A DNA stretch of 21,571 nt from Planctomycetota bacterium. GTDB taxonomy: Bacteria; Planctomycetota; Planctomycetia; Planctomycetales; Planctomycetaceae. Below the pieces are notes generated by a model. The model did not search any database, had not been told where the DNA came from, and saw only the letters and a list, made by a program, of their open reading frames with translations. Where the stretch lies: assembly GCA_003669575.1 (NCBI GenBank), contig QWOR01000232.1:1-21571 (forward strand), read 5' to 3'. Both the position numbers and the translations under genes were made by a program. Every line of letters begins with the position of its first letter. The stretch's first letter is position 1. This document shows, in pieces, positions 1 through 7,781 of this stretch.

Positions 1-48
1 AATCATTCCCGCGACGATGCCGACAATAGTCATCAGGAGGGATTTCAT
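1..48 (-). CDS. Start of an unidentified gene, cut by the window edge
   Basis: On the minus strand an ATG at 48 opens a frame that stays open for 16 codons to the window edge. It reads MKSLLMTIVGIVAGMI, a lysine followed by a hydrophobic run, as in a signal peptide or first membrane segment. An AGGA sequence lies 8 bases upstream of the ATG, good ribosome-binding-site spacing. The gene diverges from the beta-propeller gene at 184, so positions 49-183 should hold both promoters. The product cannot be identified from 16 residues. Confidence 0.5.
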   Translation of the reverse strand, partial: MKSLLMTIVGIVAGMI

Positions 49-183
49 CGGGCAAGTCCTTGAGTTGCCCGGAAACGATCGCTCTCATGGATCGTCGCAT
101 CAGCTGGGGGCACTGATCGCTGGTCGGCTCGAAAAGAGGGACTATGATGGGTCAGTGTACACCGCCTTACTAGGAATATCTCT

Positions 184-1431
184 ATGCGTCTCCTGCATAC
201 GATCGCCTGTTGTCTGGTCATTCACACCTGCGTCTGGAGTGCAGAACCCGCGACGTGGCCGCAGTGGCGTGGCCCCAACCGCGACGGGACGATCAGTGCC
301 CCGGCCTGGCCCGCGAAAGTCGACGAAGCCTCACTGAAGCCAAAGTGGCAAGTCGAACTCCAGCCCAGCTACTCCGGCCCGATCGTCGCCGCTGACCGGA
401 TCTTTACCACCGAAACTCGCGACCGCGAAAGCGAGTTCGTCATCGCATTCGACCGGAAGACCGGAAAGAAGCTGTGGGAGGTTGGCTGGCCGGGATCGAT
501 GAGTGTTCCGTTCTTTGCGAAAGAAAACGGCAGCTGGATCCGCGCGACTCCGGCATACGATGGCGAATCGCTGTACGTTGCGGGGATGCGTGATTCCCTG
601 GTGTGCATCGACGCCCAGACCGGCAGCGTAACGTGGCGGGTCGACTTCATGGACAAGCTGAAGTCGGAGCTACCCGCGTTCGGCATGGTCTGCTCGCCAC
701 TGGTCATTGGTGAGCATGTCTACATCCAGGCGGGAGCCAGCTTCCTCAAGCTCAACAAACGCAACGGGGACATCGTCTGGCGGACCCTGCAGGAAGAGGG
801 CGGCATGATGGGCAGCGCGTTCTCCTCGCCGACAGCCACGACCATCCACGGAGTGCCGCAGATCCTGGTGCAGACCCGGACCCGTCTGGCGGGCGTCGAT
901 CCCGAGACCGGCAAGGAACTCTGGGGGCAGGATATTGAAGCTTTTCGCGGGATGAACATCCTTACACCTGTGGTTTACAAGGAACAGGTCTTCACCTCGG
1001 CGTACGGAGGCCAGTCTCACTTGTTCCAGTTGGAGAAACAGGGGAATGAGTGGAAGGCCCAGGAGGCCTGGCAGACAAAGCAGCAGGGCTACATGTCGAC
1101 TCCGGTGGTGATCGATGGGCACGCTTATCTGCATCTGCGAAATCAGCGGTTCGTGTGTCTCGACCTGACCACTGGCGAGGAGAAGTGGACCACCAAACCG
1201 TTTGGCAAATATTGGAGTCTGGTCGCGAACGGCAACAAAATCCTCGCCCTGGACGAAACGGGAATCCTGAGGCTCATCGAAGCGAACCCGAAGGAGTACA
1301 CCCTGCTCGACGAACGCAAGGTCTCCGAAGAATCGGCCTGGGCACATCTGGCCGTCTGTGATTCCGAGATCTGCATCCGCAGCTTGCGACAATTGACCGT
1401 GCTGGAATGGTCCGAGCCACAGTCGAAGTAG
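184..1431 (+). CDS. Secreted PQQ-type beta-propeller repeat protein
   Basis: A 415-residue exported protein. The first ~19 residues (MRLLHTIACCLVIHTCVWSA) form a signal peptide, and the mature part begins near WPQWRGPNRDG, the entry motif of many planctomycete PQQ-like/BamB-like propellers. Blade-type repeats follow: 'FDRKTGKKLWEV', 'IDAQTGSVTWRV', 'LNKRNGDIVWRT', 'VDPETGKELWGQ' and 'LDLTTGEEKWTT', each a D-x-x-T/N-G-x-x-x-W turn. The fold is therefore well supported. I see no separate catalytic domain or heme-binding CxxCH motif, so this is probably a periplasmic structural or binding protein rather than a full quinoprotein dehydrogenase. The start is supported by a signal peptide right at the N-terminus and by TAGGA about 8 bases upstream. 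The gene stands alone, divergent from the partial gene at the left edge. The ligand or partner is unknown. Confidence 0.85.
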   Translation: MRLLHTIACCLVIHTCVWSAEPATWPQWRGPNRDGTISAPAWPAKVDEASLKPKWQVELQPSYSGPIVAADRIFTTETRDRESEFVIAFDRKTGKKLWEVGWPGSMSVPFFAKENGSWIRATPAYDGESLYVAGMRDSLVCIDAQTGSVTWRVDFMDKLKSELPAFGMVCSPLVIGEHVYIQAGASFLKLNKRNGDIVWRTLQEEGGMMGSAFSSPTATTIHGVPQILVQTRTRLAGVDPETGKELWGQDIEAFRGMNILTPVVYKEQVFTSAYGGQSHLFQLEKQGNEWKAQEAWQTKQQGYMSTPVVIDGHAYLHLRNQRFVCLDLTTGEEKWTTKPFGKYWSLVANGNKILALDETGILRLIEANPKEYTLLDERKVSEESAWAHLAVCDSEICIRSLRQLTVLEWSEPQSK

Positions 1432-1635
1432 TTGCGGAAACTTCTGCAAAAGTCTCTCAATGCGTAGAGATTGATTTCAGTGCGGCAATTGTGGCTGGCC
1501 ATGCACTAGTAAACTTAACCCGGATCGAATCGCCGTTGACGAAGAAGAGTTCTCGCGAGATAAGCCCGCGCCAGTGTGTCCATCCGCGACGAGCGGGAAG
1601 ACACGACTCCCGTTCTATCGTCTTGCGGGCAAATC

Positions 1636-2445
1636 ATGCGACTCCTGACTTTCGCTGCCGCTCTTCTCGCTATGTTGTTCTTCTGCGTGACCTGCCAGGC
1701 CCAGTCAGCCGCCGAAATCTATTATGAAGAGGCTGACGAGGACCTCTGGACGGCCGACACGTTCGTCGGTGATGCAGATGGTACTGACTGGGGCTTCGAT
1801 GCTCCGCATCCGTCCCAGCATGCCGGACTGCTGGGCAAAGTGTTTATGCAGCAGCGGTATCTCCAGTTGGGGGTTGATGATGCGGATGTCCGCCGAATCG
1901 ATAACTCTCTGCAGGGATTCGACTCGCTCATCAACCTGCCAGTGATGACACTGGAGACCGAGGTCCCACTCGATTTCGACCTGTTTTTCGGTTACTCCAA
2001 CGTCGGTCTGAAGGGCTCAGCTTATTCCGGCCTGCCAGCCGACCTGCTGGTGGCAGTGAATGGAAAGTCAGAGAGCTATTCTCTGGGGACCTCGATCTAC
2101 CTGACCCAGGCGGAACGCTGGCGGCCATTCATCCAACTCGGCGTCGAATACAGCCAGGCAGACTTCGATCTGACTATGAAAAATGCCGTCGACACGTACG
2201 CCGAAAACTTCGTGGACGGTCAAACCGACATGCTGTTCAACGCGGGCTTTGAATACGACCTGTTCGATGTCCTGGGTTATCGCATGACGATTGATTGCGA
2301 AACGGGGGGACGGTTCCGGGATTCACTTCTGCTCAACGACCTGATCCTCTGGCCCCACGAGAAGATCTTTATCCGTGGCGGTTTGGCCACGTCATTGGAA
2401 GGGGGCGGAATCGGTTTCGCAATCGGGGGCGGATTGACCTTTTAG
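1636..2445 (+). CDS. Outer-membrane beta-barrel-like protein, paralog 1 of 2
   Basis: A 269-residue secreted protein of unknown function. I chose the ATG at 1636 because it starts directly with a signal peptide (MRLLTFAAALLAMLFFCVTCQAQ); the frame is open back to 1576, but that would put 20 hydrophilic residues in front of the signal. The mature protein has alternating hydrophobic/polar stretches typical of antiparallel barrel strands (for example 'LDFDLFFGYSNVGLKG', 'RPFIQLGVEY', 'KIFIRGGLATSL') and ends in GGGLTF, with the terminal phenylalanine typical of outer-membrane barrels. Shared blocks with the next gene are GLLGK(V/I)F, QGFD, NLPV, PLD-DLF-GY, RPF-QLG, NAG-EYD-FD and (L/M)WP. No clear ribosome-binding site is visible. 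The barrel fold is inferred from strand pattern and C-terminus; the cargo is unknown. Confidence 0.75.
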   Translation: MRLLTFAAALLAMLFFCVTCQAQSAAEIYYEEADEDLWTADTFVGDADGTDWGFDAPHPSQHAGLLGKVFMQQRYLQLGVDDADVRRIDNSLQGFDSLINLPVMTLETEVPLDFDLFFGYSNVGLKGSAYSGLPADLLVAVNGKSESYSLGTSIYLTQAERWRPFIQLGVEYSQADFDLTMKNAVDTYAENFVDGQTDMLFNAGFEYDLFDVLGYRMTIDCETGGRFRDSLLLNDLILWPHEKIFIRGGLATSLEGGGIGFAIGGGLTF

Positions 2446-2644
2446 GGTCATCGGCATCTTCACCGAGAGCGAATCGCCACTCACTGATCGGCAGAAACGA
2501 CGGGATACAGAGATCAAACCGTCTCCAAATGCAGTTGGCAATTGACCGAGAACTTCACTCCGCGATATAGCCCCGCACTCAGCAGGCAGTGGTTGCCCGC
2601 AGTCATTCGAGGGAATAGGACTCTTCGGCGGATTGGACTGAGCA

Positions 2645-3514
2645 ATGAGGTTTATTCCCACCCAGGTCTTACTGTTCGCGATTGGAACGTGGTGCGTGAT
2701 CTGCTCCGGCCTGAAGGCTGATGAGACACCCCCCGCACCCGTCAATGCACACTCCGTCGCGCCAGGGACAACGGTGGCTCCCGCGCCGATTGTGACCAGC
2801 TCAGCCCCCGTCGATACAGAGGTCATTACAGCTGACGGCTCCCCGCAAGGAGTGGATTTTGACTTCAATGGGGTCAACTCCGTCTTCGAAGACTCCTCAA
2901 CGGAACAATCTCCCGGACTGCTGGGAAAGATTTTTATCCAGAATCGATATCGCTATCTGGATGTGGAAAACGGTGCAGTCGGCGACTCCTGGCAGGGCTT
3001 TGACGCCTTGCTCAACCTGCCCGTGTTCACGATCGATACCCCGACTCCATTGGATGTCGACTTGTTTGCGGGATACGTGAACATGGAGATCAAAGGAGCT
3101 CGCTCGTTTCGTCCTGACATCCAGAGCGAAGCATTTAACCTCGGTGCGTCGATCTATCCGTCGCGGACTGCTCCACTGCGTCCATTCCTCCAACTGGGAG
3201 CGAGATTCATTCAGACGGAGTACACCGCCAGTTCGGGATATATGACCGGCACTCCGTGGAACCTGGCCCCGATTCACGTCGATCGAAATGATACACGGCT
3301 CATTCTCAATGCCGGTCTGGAATACGACATATTCGACTCCCTGGCATACCGACTGACTCTGTTCGCAGAGACCCAGGACCAGTTCGAGGACTCAGCCATC
3401 ATGAATGAATTCATTATGTGGCCCACACAGCGAATCTTCCTGCGGGGCGGATTTACGACGGATCTCTCGGGCTACAATGCAGGCTTTCTGGTCGGAGGGG
3501 GGCTGGCGTTCTAG
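2645..3514 (+). CDS. Outer-membrane beta-barrel-like protein, paralog 2 of 2
   Basis: A 289-residue secreted protein homologous to its upstream neighbour, 199 bp away on the same strand. An N-terminal signal peptide (MRFIPTQVLLFAIGTWCVICSGLKA) is followed by a Pro/Ala/Thr-rich segment to about residue 65 that is longer than in paralog 1. The conserved barrel-like region follows, from 'PGLLGKIFIQNRYRYL' to the C-terminal GGGLAF. The two proteins align over nearly the whole mature region, with divergent loops: here 'SSGYMTGTPWNLAPIH' replaces 'MKNAVDTYAENFV'. That fits duplication followed by loop diversification on a fixed barrel. The gene ends 28 bp before a strong intrinsic terminator. Function is unknown; an outer-membrane location is inferred from the signal peptide and terminal phenylalanine. 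Confidence 0.75.
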   Translation: MRFIPTQVLLFAIGTWCVICSGLKADETPPAPVNAHSVAPGTTVAPAPIVTSSAPVDTEVITADGSPQGVDFDFNGVNSVFEDSSTEQSPGLLGKIFIQNRYRYLDVENGAVGDSWQGFDALLNLPVFTIDTPTPLDVDLFAGYVNMEIKGARSFRPDIQSEAFNLGASIYPSRTAPLRPFLQLGARFIQTEYTASSGYMTGTPWNLAPIHVDRNDTRLILNAGLEYDIFDSLAYRLTLFAETQDQFEDSAIMNEFIMWPTQRIFLRGGFTTDLSGYNAGFLVGGGLAF

Positions 3515-3542
3515 GCGGCATCCCCAGCGGAAACTCAAAACA

Positions 3543-3573
3543 AAAAAGCTCGGGTAGATCACCCGAGCTTTTT
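3543..3573. terminator. Bidirectional intrinsic terminator
   Basis: A perfect inverted repeat: arms 3543-3555 (AAAAAGCTCGGGT) and 3561-3573 (ACCCGAGCTTTTT) around a 5-base loop AGATC. The A-run on the left and T-run on the right give a U-tract in both directions. It lies between the convergent genes ending at 3514 (plus) and 3601 (minus), so it can end both transcripts. Confidence 0.9.
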
Positions 3574-3600
3574 CGATTTCCAGCGAGAGTCCAAGCAGAA

Positions 3601-4077
3601 CTATCGCTTCTTCTTCTTGGGAGCTGGCTCCTCTTCCTCGTCATCAAAGGCGTCGCTGAGGTCATCGTCGTCATCGAAGTTGAACTGGTCTTCGTACTCT
3701 TCAGCCCCTGCTTCTTCTTCGCTCGAATCGAAGAGTTGACCGTCATCGTCGTCCAGGACTTCCTCATCCACCTCGGCGAACTCGTCATCGTCATCCGCCG
3801 GCTTCTTCTTCGCAGGCTTCTTAGCACGTGCAGCTGGCACCGCAGCTGCGGCGACAGGGGCTGGCCCAGCTGCTGGCCCGGAGGGACCTGCGACCAGAAA
3901 GATGAACGGGCTCAGAGCCAGCAAGCCACTCAGGACAATCAACGTCCAGACGATGATCGTCACCACGGTCGGCATCGACTCATTCGCGCCAAAGACAGCG
4001 CCCACGCAAACATAGGCCAAAAAGCCCGCCGGAATCGCCATCACCAGCGACGATAACGCCAATCCGCGTTTGCTCAT
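3601..4077 (-). CDS. Small membrane protein with long acidic cytoplasmic-type tail
   Basis: A 158-residue protein I cannot assign to a named family. Residues ~6-30 (LALSSLVMAIPAGFLAYVCVG) and ~37-63 (TVVTIIVWTLIVLSGLLALSPFIFLV) form two membrane helices. A Pro/Ala-rich linker follows, then a KKPAKKK basic patch, then about 60 residues dominated by Asp and Glu (runs of four to five, e.g. 'DDDDEFAEVDEEVLDDDD' and 'FDDEEEEP'). The protein ends in KKKKR. The alternating basic-acidic-basic layout suggests a disordered tail that could bind a basic protein, nucleic acid or divalent cations; this is inference. The start is the only ATG in front of the first helix. It converges with the barrel genes and shares their terminator. 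The 444 bp upstream are gene-free. Confidence 0.75.
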   Translation of the reverse strand: MSKRGLALSSLVMAIPAGFLAYVCVGAVFGANESMPTVVTIIVWTLIVLSGLLALSPFIFLVAGPSGPAAGPAPVAAAAVPAARAKKPAKKKPADDDDEFAEVDEEVLDDDDGQLFDSSEEEAGAEEYEDQFNFDDDDDLSDAFDDEEEEPAPKKKKR

Positions 4078-4521
4078 GATTCACCCCGCCCCTCAAGGCC
4101 GCATTCGGGCATCGACGACATCCGCTCTGCTGACCAGATGAATCGTACGCCGCTGGTCTGACACCTTGCAAATTGAAAGACCCAGAACGGGCGTTCTGGC
4201 GAGCAGAACGCCTCGTTTCAGGCCGATCGGCTCAGCGACCGCCCTGTCTCCATCCTGACCCGGCCAGAGCGAGGAAACTCAGCCAGTTTTCCAGTATTGG
4301 ATCGTTTTCGTGGAGTGGTTGACACACTCTCGATGACCGCTGCACGGCGTATAACCCTGCCAGATTGTCGGTCCACTGCGGCTGAAGATGACTTCCCACC
4401 GGCGGATTCTGCCCTTCGCCTGAGGCAATCACCTCGGGGCAGCAACTCCATCTGGACACTTTGGACAGCTTCGCGGACAACCCCCCAGCTCAATCACAGA
4501 TTGTCCGTTCAGGATTCCGTC
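4078..4521. other. Gene-free region between divergent genes
   Basis: This 444-bp stretch separates the minus-strand membrane protein (start 4077) from the plus-strand lipoprotein (start 4522) and should carry both promoters. I cannot name a convincing -35/-10 pair: a TTGACA at 4319-4324 has a TATAAC at 4350-4355, but the 25-base spacer is too long. A three-armed inverted repeat lies at 4182-4211. The frame is open from 4297 into the lipoprotein gene, but that part does not look coding. Confidence 0.5.
4182..4211. repeat. Three-arm inverted repeat (CAGAACG / CGTTCTG / CAGAACG)
   Basis: The heptamer CAGAACG occurs at 4183-4189 and 4204-4210, with its complement CGTTCTG between them at 4192-4198. 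The middle arm can pair with the left one (CCAGAAC/GTTCTGG, 4-base loop) or the right one (GCGTTCTG/CAGAACGC, loop GCGAG), giving two mutually exclusive hairpins. Neither is followed by a T-tract, so it is not an obvious terminator. It lies ~105 bp upstream of the minus-strand gene start at 4077. Confidence 0.6.
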
Positions 4522-4818
4522 ATGCGCACTTCCCGCATTCCTTCGACCGTCGCCCGCTCTGCTTCGATTCGCTCATGGGCGCATGTGGGGCTGAGTCTGG
4601 GGCTGGTATTCGCAGCTGTCGGATGCCAGACGGTCAGCGACACTTTCAAGCTCAAAGACGGCGTCGGAACGACAAGTGAAGACCCGTGGACCACTCAAGC
4701 CGGGTCCGAGGGTCGTGCTGGCCGTGCCGTGGAAAAAGAAGCCGACCCGCTCCACCTGCGCCGATTCCTGATGTCGGAGAAGGCGATGGAGATCGAGCGG
4801 AACTGTGGGTATGAGTGA
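4522..4818 (+). CDS. Small lipoprotein
   Basis: A 98-residue protein. A basic N-terminus, a hydrophobic core (VGLSLGLVFAAVG) and Cys35 in 'AAVGCQ' form a lipoprotein-type signal, so the mature protein is about 64 residues on a lipid anchor. It is hydrophilic and ends in a charged block, 'DPLHLRRFLMSEKAMEIERN', which I associate from memory with short planctomycete lipoproteins; no biochemical role is known to me. I chose the ATG at 4522 over the upstream 4297 ATG because it puts the signal peptide at the N-terminus and has AGGA 7-8 bases upstream. It converges with the J-like gene ending at 4925; no clear terminator is visible in the 106-bp gap. Confidence 0.75.
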   Translation: MRTSRIPSTVARSASIRSWAHVGLSLGLVFAAVGCQTVSDTFKLKDGVGTTSEDPWTTQAGSEGRAGRAVEKEADPLHLRRFLMSEKAMEIERNCGYE

Positions 4819-4924
4819 GGCAGTGAAGTCGTCGGCAGTCAGACGGACTTACAGATGCGGATTCGCGAGAGATCCACGAACGCACCTCCTCACTGGCAAC
4901 TGATAACTGCCCTCTCCCTCAAAG

Positions 4925-6013
4925 CTACTTCCAGTACTTTTGCGTGACATAGAAGATCGTGGCTGGGGCTGTCAGTGCCGCGAGCCAGGGCAGCTTGAAA
5001 ATGAACCCGGGCAGCGTCAGAACAGACGTGGGCCACACGCCCCAGATCAGGAGCGGAATACACGGGATCAGAATACTCCAGCTCATCGCAATCAGGCCGA
5101 TTTGCTTGCGCTTCTGCTTCTCGTCCGCGTTGAGATCCTCAAACCGGGCTCCAGCGGGTGCCGCCTTGGCAGCGGGCTTCGCAGCCTTTTCCGACTTCGA
5201 GGGAGCTGCCTGACCCGCTTTCGCGGGCTTGCCACTTTTGGTGGGCGGAGGCGAAGCGGCAGCGACAGCGTTCGGATAGGGAATTGCCTCATCCCGCATA
5301 CCCGGGGCGTAGTACTTGGAGATCGCCTGGCTGATGGACCGGGGAGTCGCGAGCACGGGACGCATCGGCACCCCGTATCGCAGCCGCATTTCATCTTCCA
5401 GCTCATGTTCCGGCATGTCGATGCAGGCGACCAGCAGACGGTCATCGTCGACAAATAACGGAATGATCGAATGCCGCTTAACCAGCGCTCGTGGCACCGC
5501 ATCCAGAACATCGTCTTCTGGCACCATGTCGTCGAGATCGACATAGGACAGGCCGTGATGCTGGGCAAGGGCCTGAGCCGCAATATCGGGTTCCACAAGC
5601 TTCATCTGGACCACGGCATCCCGATCGGAAAGGCCCCGTTTCGAGGCAAACTCCTCTGCCTCTCGATGCTGGTCTCGCGACAGTTTTCCCTGTTTGACGA
5701 GGATGTCGAGGAGGGGCTGGCGTCCAAACTTGTCCCGCACCGCCTCAAAAGTGCGGCCCATGCTTTCGTCGTAATCCCGCTTGCGCTCCGGATCAGTCAG
5801 GCAGAGCATGGCCTTCGCGATCTCGTTCAGGAGTTCCTGCGACTGGACGGAGTACTGCCCTGTGGCGTACTTGCGGACGTGCGCATTCAGCTTCTTGTAG
5901 TTCGCACGAACTTTCGCAACGTCATCGTCGAACTGCCGCAGACGCAGGAGTTCGTAGTGGTCTGGGGGGCGAGGCCCTTCAGGGATGCCCAGCCATTCCT
6001 TGTAGACGTCCAT
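4925..6013 (-). CDS. J-like / MshEN-domain membrane protein
   Basis: A 362-residue protein. Residues ~18-85 resemble a J domain ('DHYELLRL', 'ANYKKLN', 'LLNEIAKAMLCLTDPERKRDYD'), but the HPD signature that activates Hsp70 ATPase is absent; RKY stands about where HPD should be (residues 47-49). Residues ~100-236 match the MshEN/GspE N-terminal fold ('LLDILVKQGKLS', 'AQHHGLSYVDLDD', 'IPRALVKRHSIIPLFVDDDRLLVACIDM'-type pattern), a domain that binds nucleotides such as cyclic-di-GMP in some families. A Lys/Ala/Pro-rich linker (252-290) leads to two membrane helices (~306-328 and ~333-357), so the domains are probably cytoplasmic. I chose the ATG at 6013 because the frame upstream to 6193 is not protein-like and AAGGATGGAA precedes it. 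It lies downstream of the Hsp70 gene, 187 bp away with no terminator between. Confidence 0.8.
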   Translation of the reverse strand: MDVYKEWLGIPEGPRPPDHYELLRLRQFDDDVAKVRANYKKLNAHVRKYATGQYSVQSQELLNEIAKAMLCLTDPERKRDYDESMGRTFEAVRDKFGRQPLLDILVKQGKLSRDQHREAEEFASKRGLSDRDAVVQMKLVEPDIAAQALAQHHGLSYVDLDDMVPEDDVLDAVPRALVKRHSIIPLFVDDDRLLVACIDMPEHELEDEMRLRYGVPMRPVLATPRSISQAISKYYAPGMRDEAIPYPNAVAAASPPPTKSGKPAKAGQAAPSKSEKAAKPAAKAAPAGARFEDLNADEKQKRKQIGLIAMSWSILIPCIPLLIWGVWPTSVLTLPGFIFKLPWLAALTAPATIFYVTQKYWK

Positions 6014-6200
6014 CTGTGAGTTCCATCCTTGACTGCGAGGGGCTTCAAAGCCGACAGGGCTTGATCGTCGGTTCGAACGGAAAACTGAAGATGATTTCTG
6101 CGAGTCGAGAATTCCATCCGCCAGCCATCCGTGCTGTGCGGAGTCCCGAGTAAGAGCCAGCAGCGTCACGACCGACTGGCCGAGACGCTGCACTTCTCAT

Positions 6201-7781
6201 TTACTCGACGCTGTAGTCCTTGGCCAGAATCTCGAAGGTATCAACCCCATCGGTAGTCAGTCCGGAATCGCGAACGATCTCCGTCTTCGCTTCCCGATTG
6301 CTGGTCAATTCACGAGCCGTGGCACCAATACGACCATTCTTGTCGTACTCGTAGGTGATCTCGACCGGAGATCCCGCGGGCAGATTGGGAGGCAGGTTCA
6401 GCACGCGGAAATCTCCGATGACCGTACAGGCATCCGGATCAATCGCATCGCCTTCGAGAATACAGACGTGAATCCGCTGCTGGTTGGGCGAGTTGGTTGC
6501 GAAGCGTTGAGAAATCTTCACAGGCACCGTCGTGTTCTTCGGGATCATGATGTGATTGATCTTCCGCTGCCGATTGTTCGGGTCGGTAATCTTGACCCCC
6601 AGCGAGTGGGAGTTCACATCCGAAGCACTGACCGATCCCAGGCGATCACGGACCGCCTTGCCCAGCCGTGATGATTCGCCCATGGCGCGGGCTTCCAGCA
6701 GAGCAGCATGAATACTGGCTCCCTGTGCCACAGCTTCCTCGGGCTTCACCACATCGCGCGACGGGGACAGGCCAGTGGTTTCCTTGAGCATGTTCTCGAC
6801 AGCGGGCATATAGGTCGAGCCACCGACCAGCACCACATCATCGAGTTCACCGATACCGACGCCTGCCTGCTGCATGACCAGTTCGGTGGTGTCGCGCGTC
6901 CGCTGCATCAGATCGCCGGTCATGCGCTCAAAATCAACGCGGCTGATCGCCACAGTCAGGCTCTTGCCCTGGTGGTAGACGGTAATCGGAGTCTGTGGAT
7001 TTCGACTCAACTCTCGTTTGGCCTGCTCGCATTCCTGAGTCAGCATCATCAACGTTTCGGGGTCGGAACGCGGATCGTCGTTGTACTTCCGGTGGAACTG
7101 CTCGGCGACGTGGTCGACCATGCGGCGCGTCCAGTCGATCCCGCCCAGCATCACGTCCCCGTCGGTCGCCAGCACACGGAAATTCGTCGCTGTGTATCGC
7201 ACCACCGTCACGTCAAATGTCCCCCCACCCAGGTCATAGACCATAATCGTACGTTCTTTGGTCATCTTGTCGGGACGACCGAGTTCCCCCTTCTGCCAGG
7301 CATAAGCGAGCGTCGCAGCTGTGGGCTCATTAATGATGTCGATGACGTTCAGTCCCGCGATCTTTCCCGCGTCCTGCGTCGCTTTGCGACGTACGTCGTT
7401 GAAGTAGTACGGCACGGTCAGCACCGCGTTCACCACGGGACCGATGTGAGTTTCGGCGTCCTGCTTCAGCTTCTTCAGAATCAGGGCGGAGATAAACTCC
7501 GGGGTCAGCTTCTTGCCCTGGTAGACGACAAAGAAATCCTTATTCCCCATCTGGCGCTTGATCGCCTCGACGATGTTCTTGGGATTCTCAATCGACATCC
7601 GCTCGGGGCTGGGGCCGACGATGACCTTGCCGTCATCTCCGAGCAGCACAACGGACGGAGTAATCGGACGACCATCTGCATTCGGAACCGAGAGAGCCTC
7701 GCCGCTGGGGCCCAACTGCGCGATCGATGAAAAAGTCGTCCCCAAATCGATACCGACAGTGTTCCCCGGAAGGATATTCAT
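6201..7781 (-). CDS. Hsp70-family protein without the C-terminal lid
   Basis: A 526-residue Hsp70-type ATPase. The nucleotide-binding domain shows the expected motifs: phosphate-1 'VGIDLGTTFSSIA' (residues ~9-21), 'IINEPTAATLAYA', phosphate-2 'YDLGGGTFDVTVV' and adenosine 'VVLVGGSTYMPAV'. The usual DVLLLDVTPLSLG linker is replaced by a 'SASDVNSHSLGVKI' version. A beta-sandwich substrate-binding domain follows ('MIPKNTTVPVKISQRF', 'FRVLNLPPNLPAGSPVEITYEYDKNG'), and the protein stops there, about 110 residues shorter than DnaK, with no alpha-helical lid. I infer a specialised Hsp70 rather than the main housekeeping DnaK; no grpE or canonical dnaJ is in the window. The ATG at 7781 sits directly before the ATPase domain and has AAGG ~12 bases upstream. 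The frame stays open to 8144 but would run through the terminator at 8101-8130. Confidence 0.9.
   Translation of the reverse strand: MNILPGNTVGIDLGTTFSSIAQLGPSGEALSVPNADGRPITPSVVLLGDDGKVIVGPSPERMSIENPKNIVEAIKRQMGNKDFFVVYQGKKLTPEFISALILKKLKQDAETHIGPVVNAVLTVPYYFNDVRRKATQDAGKIAGLNVIDIINEPTAATLAYAWQKGELGRPDKMTKERTIMVYDLGGGTFDVTVVRYTATNFRVLATDGDVMLGGIDWTRRMVDHVAEQFHRKYNDDPRSDPETLMMLTQECEQAKRELSRNPQTPITVYHQGKSLTVAISRVDFERMTGDLMQRTRDTTELVMQQAGVGIGELDDVVLVGGSTYMPAVENMLKETTGLSPSRDVVKPEEAVAQGASIHAALLEARAMGESSRLGKAVRDRLGSVSASDVNSHSLGVKITDPNNRQRKINHIMIPKNTTVPVKISQRFATNSPNQQRIHVCILEGDAIDPDACTVIGDFRVLNLPPNLPAGSPVEITYEYDKNGRIGATARELTSNREAKTEIVRDSGLTTDGVDTFEILAKDYSVE

Noticed and set aside
670..1449. 259-codon minus-strand open frame
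   Set aside because: It is antisense to the beta-propeller gene and has no domain or signal.
4896..4912. Hairpin GGCA...TGCC as a terminator between the convergent genes ending at 4818 and 4925
   Set aside because: The stem is short, relies on G-T pairs on one strand only and has no T-tract in either direction.
6708..7730. 340-codon plus-strand open frame
   Set aside because: It lies fully antisense to the Hsp70 gene, has no recognisable domain, is rich in His, Arg and Gln and has no ribosome-binding site; it is a GC-driven shadow.
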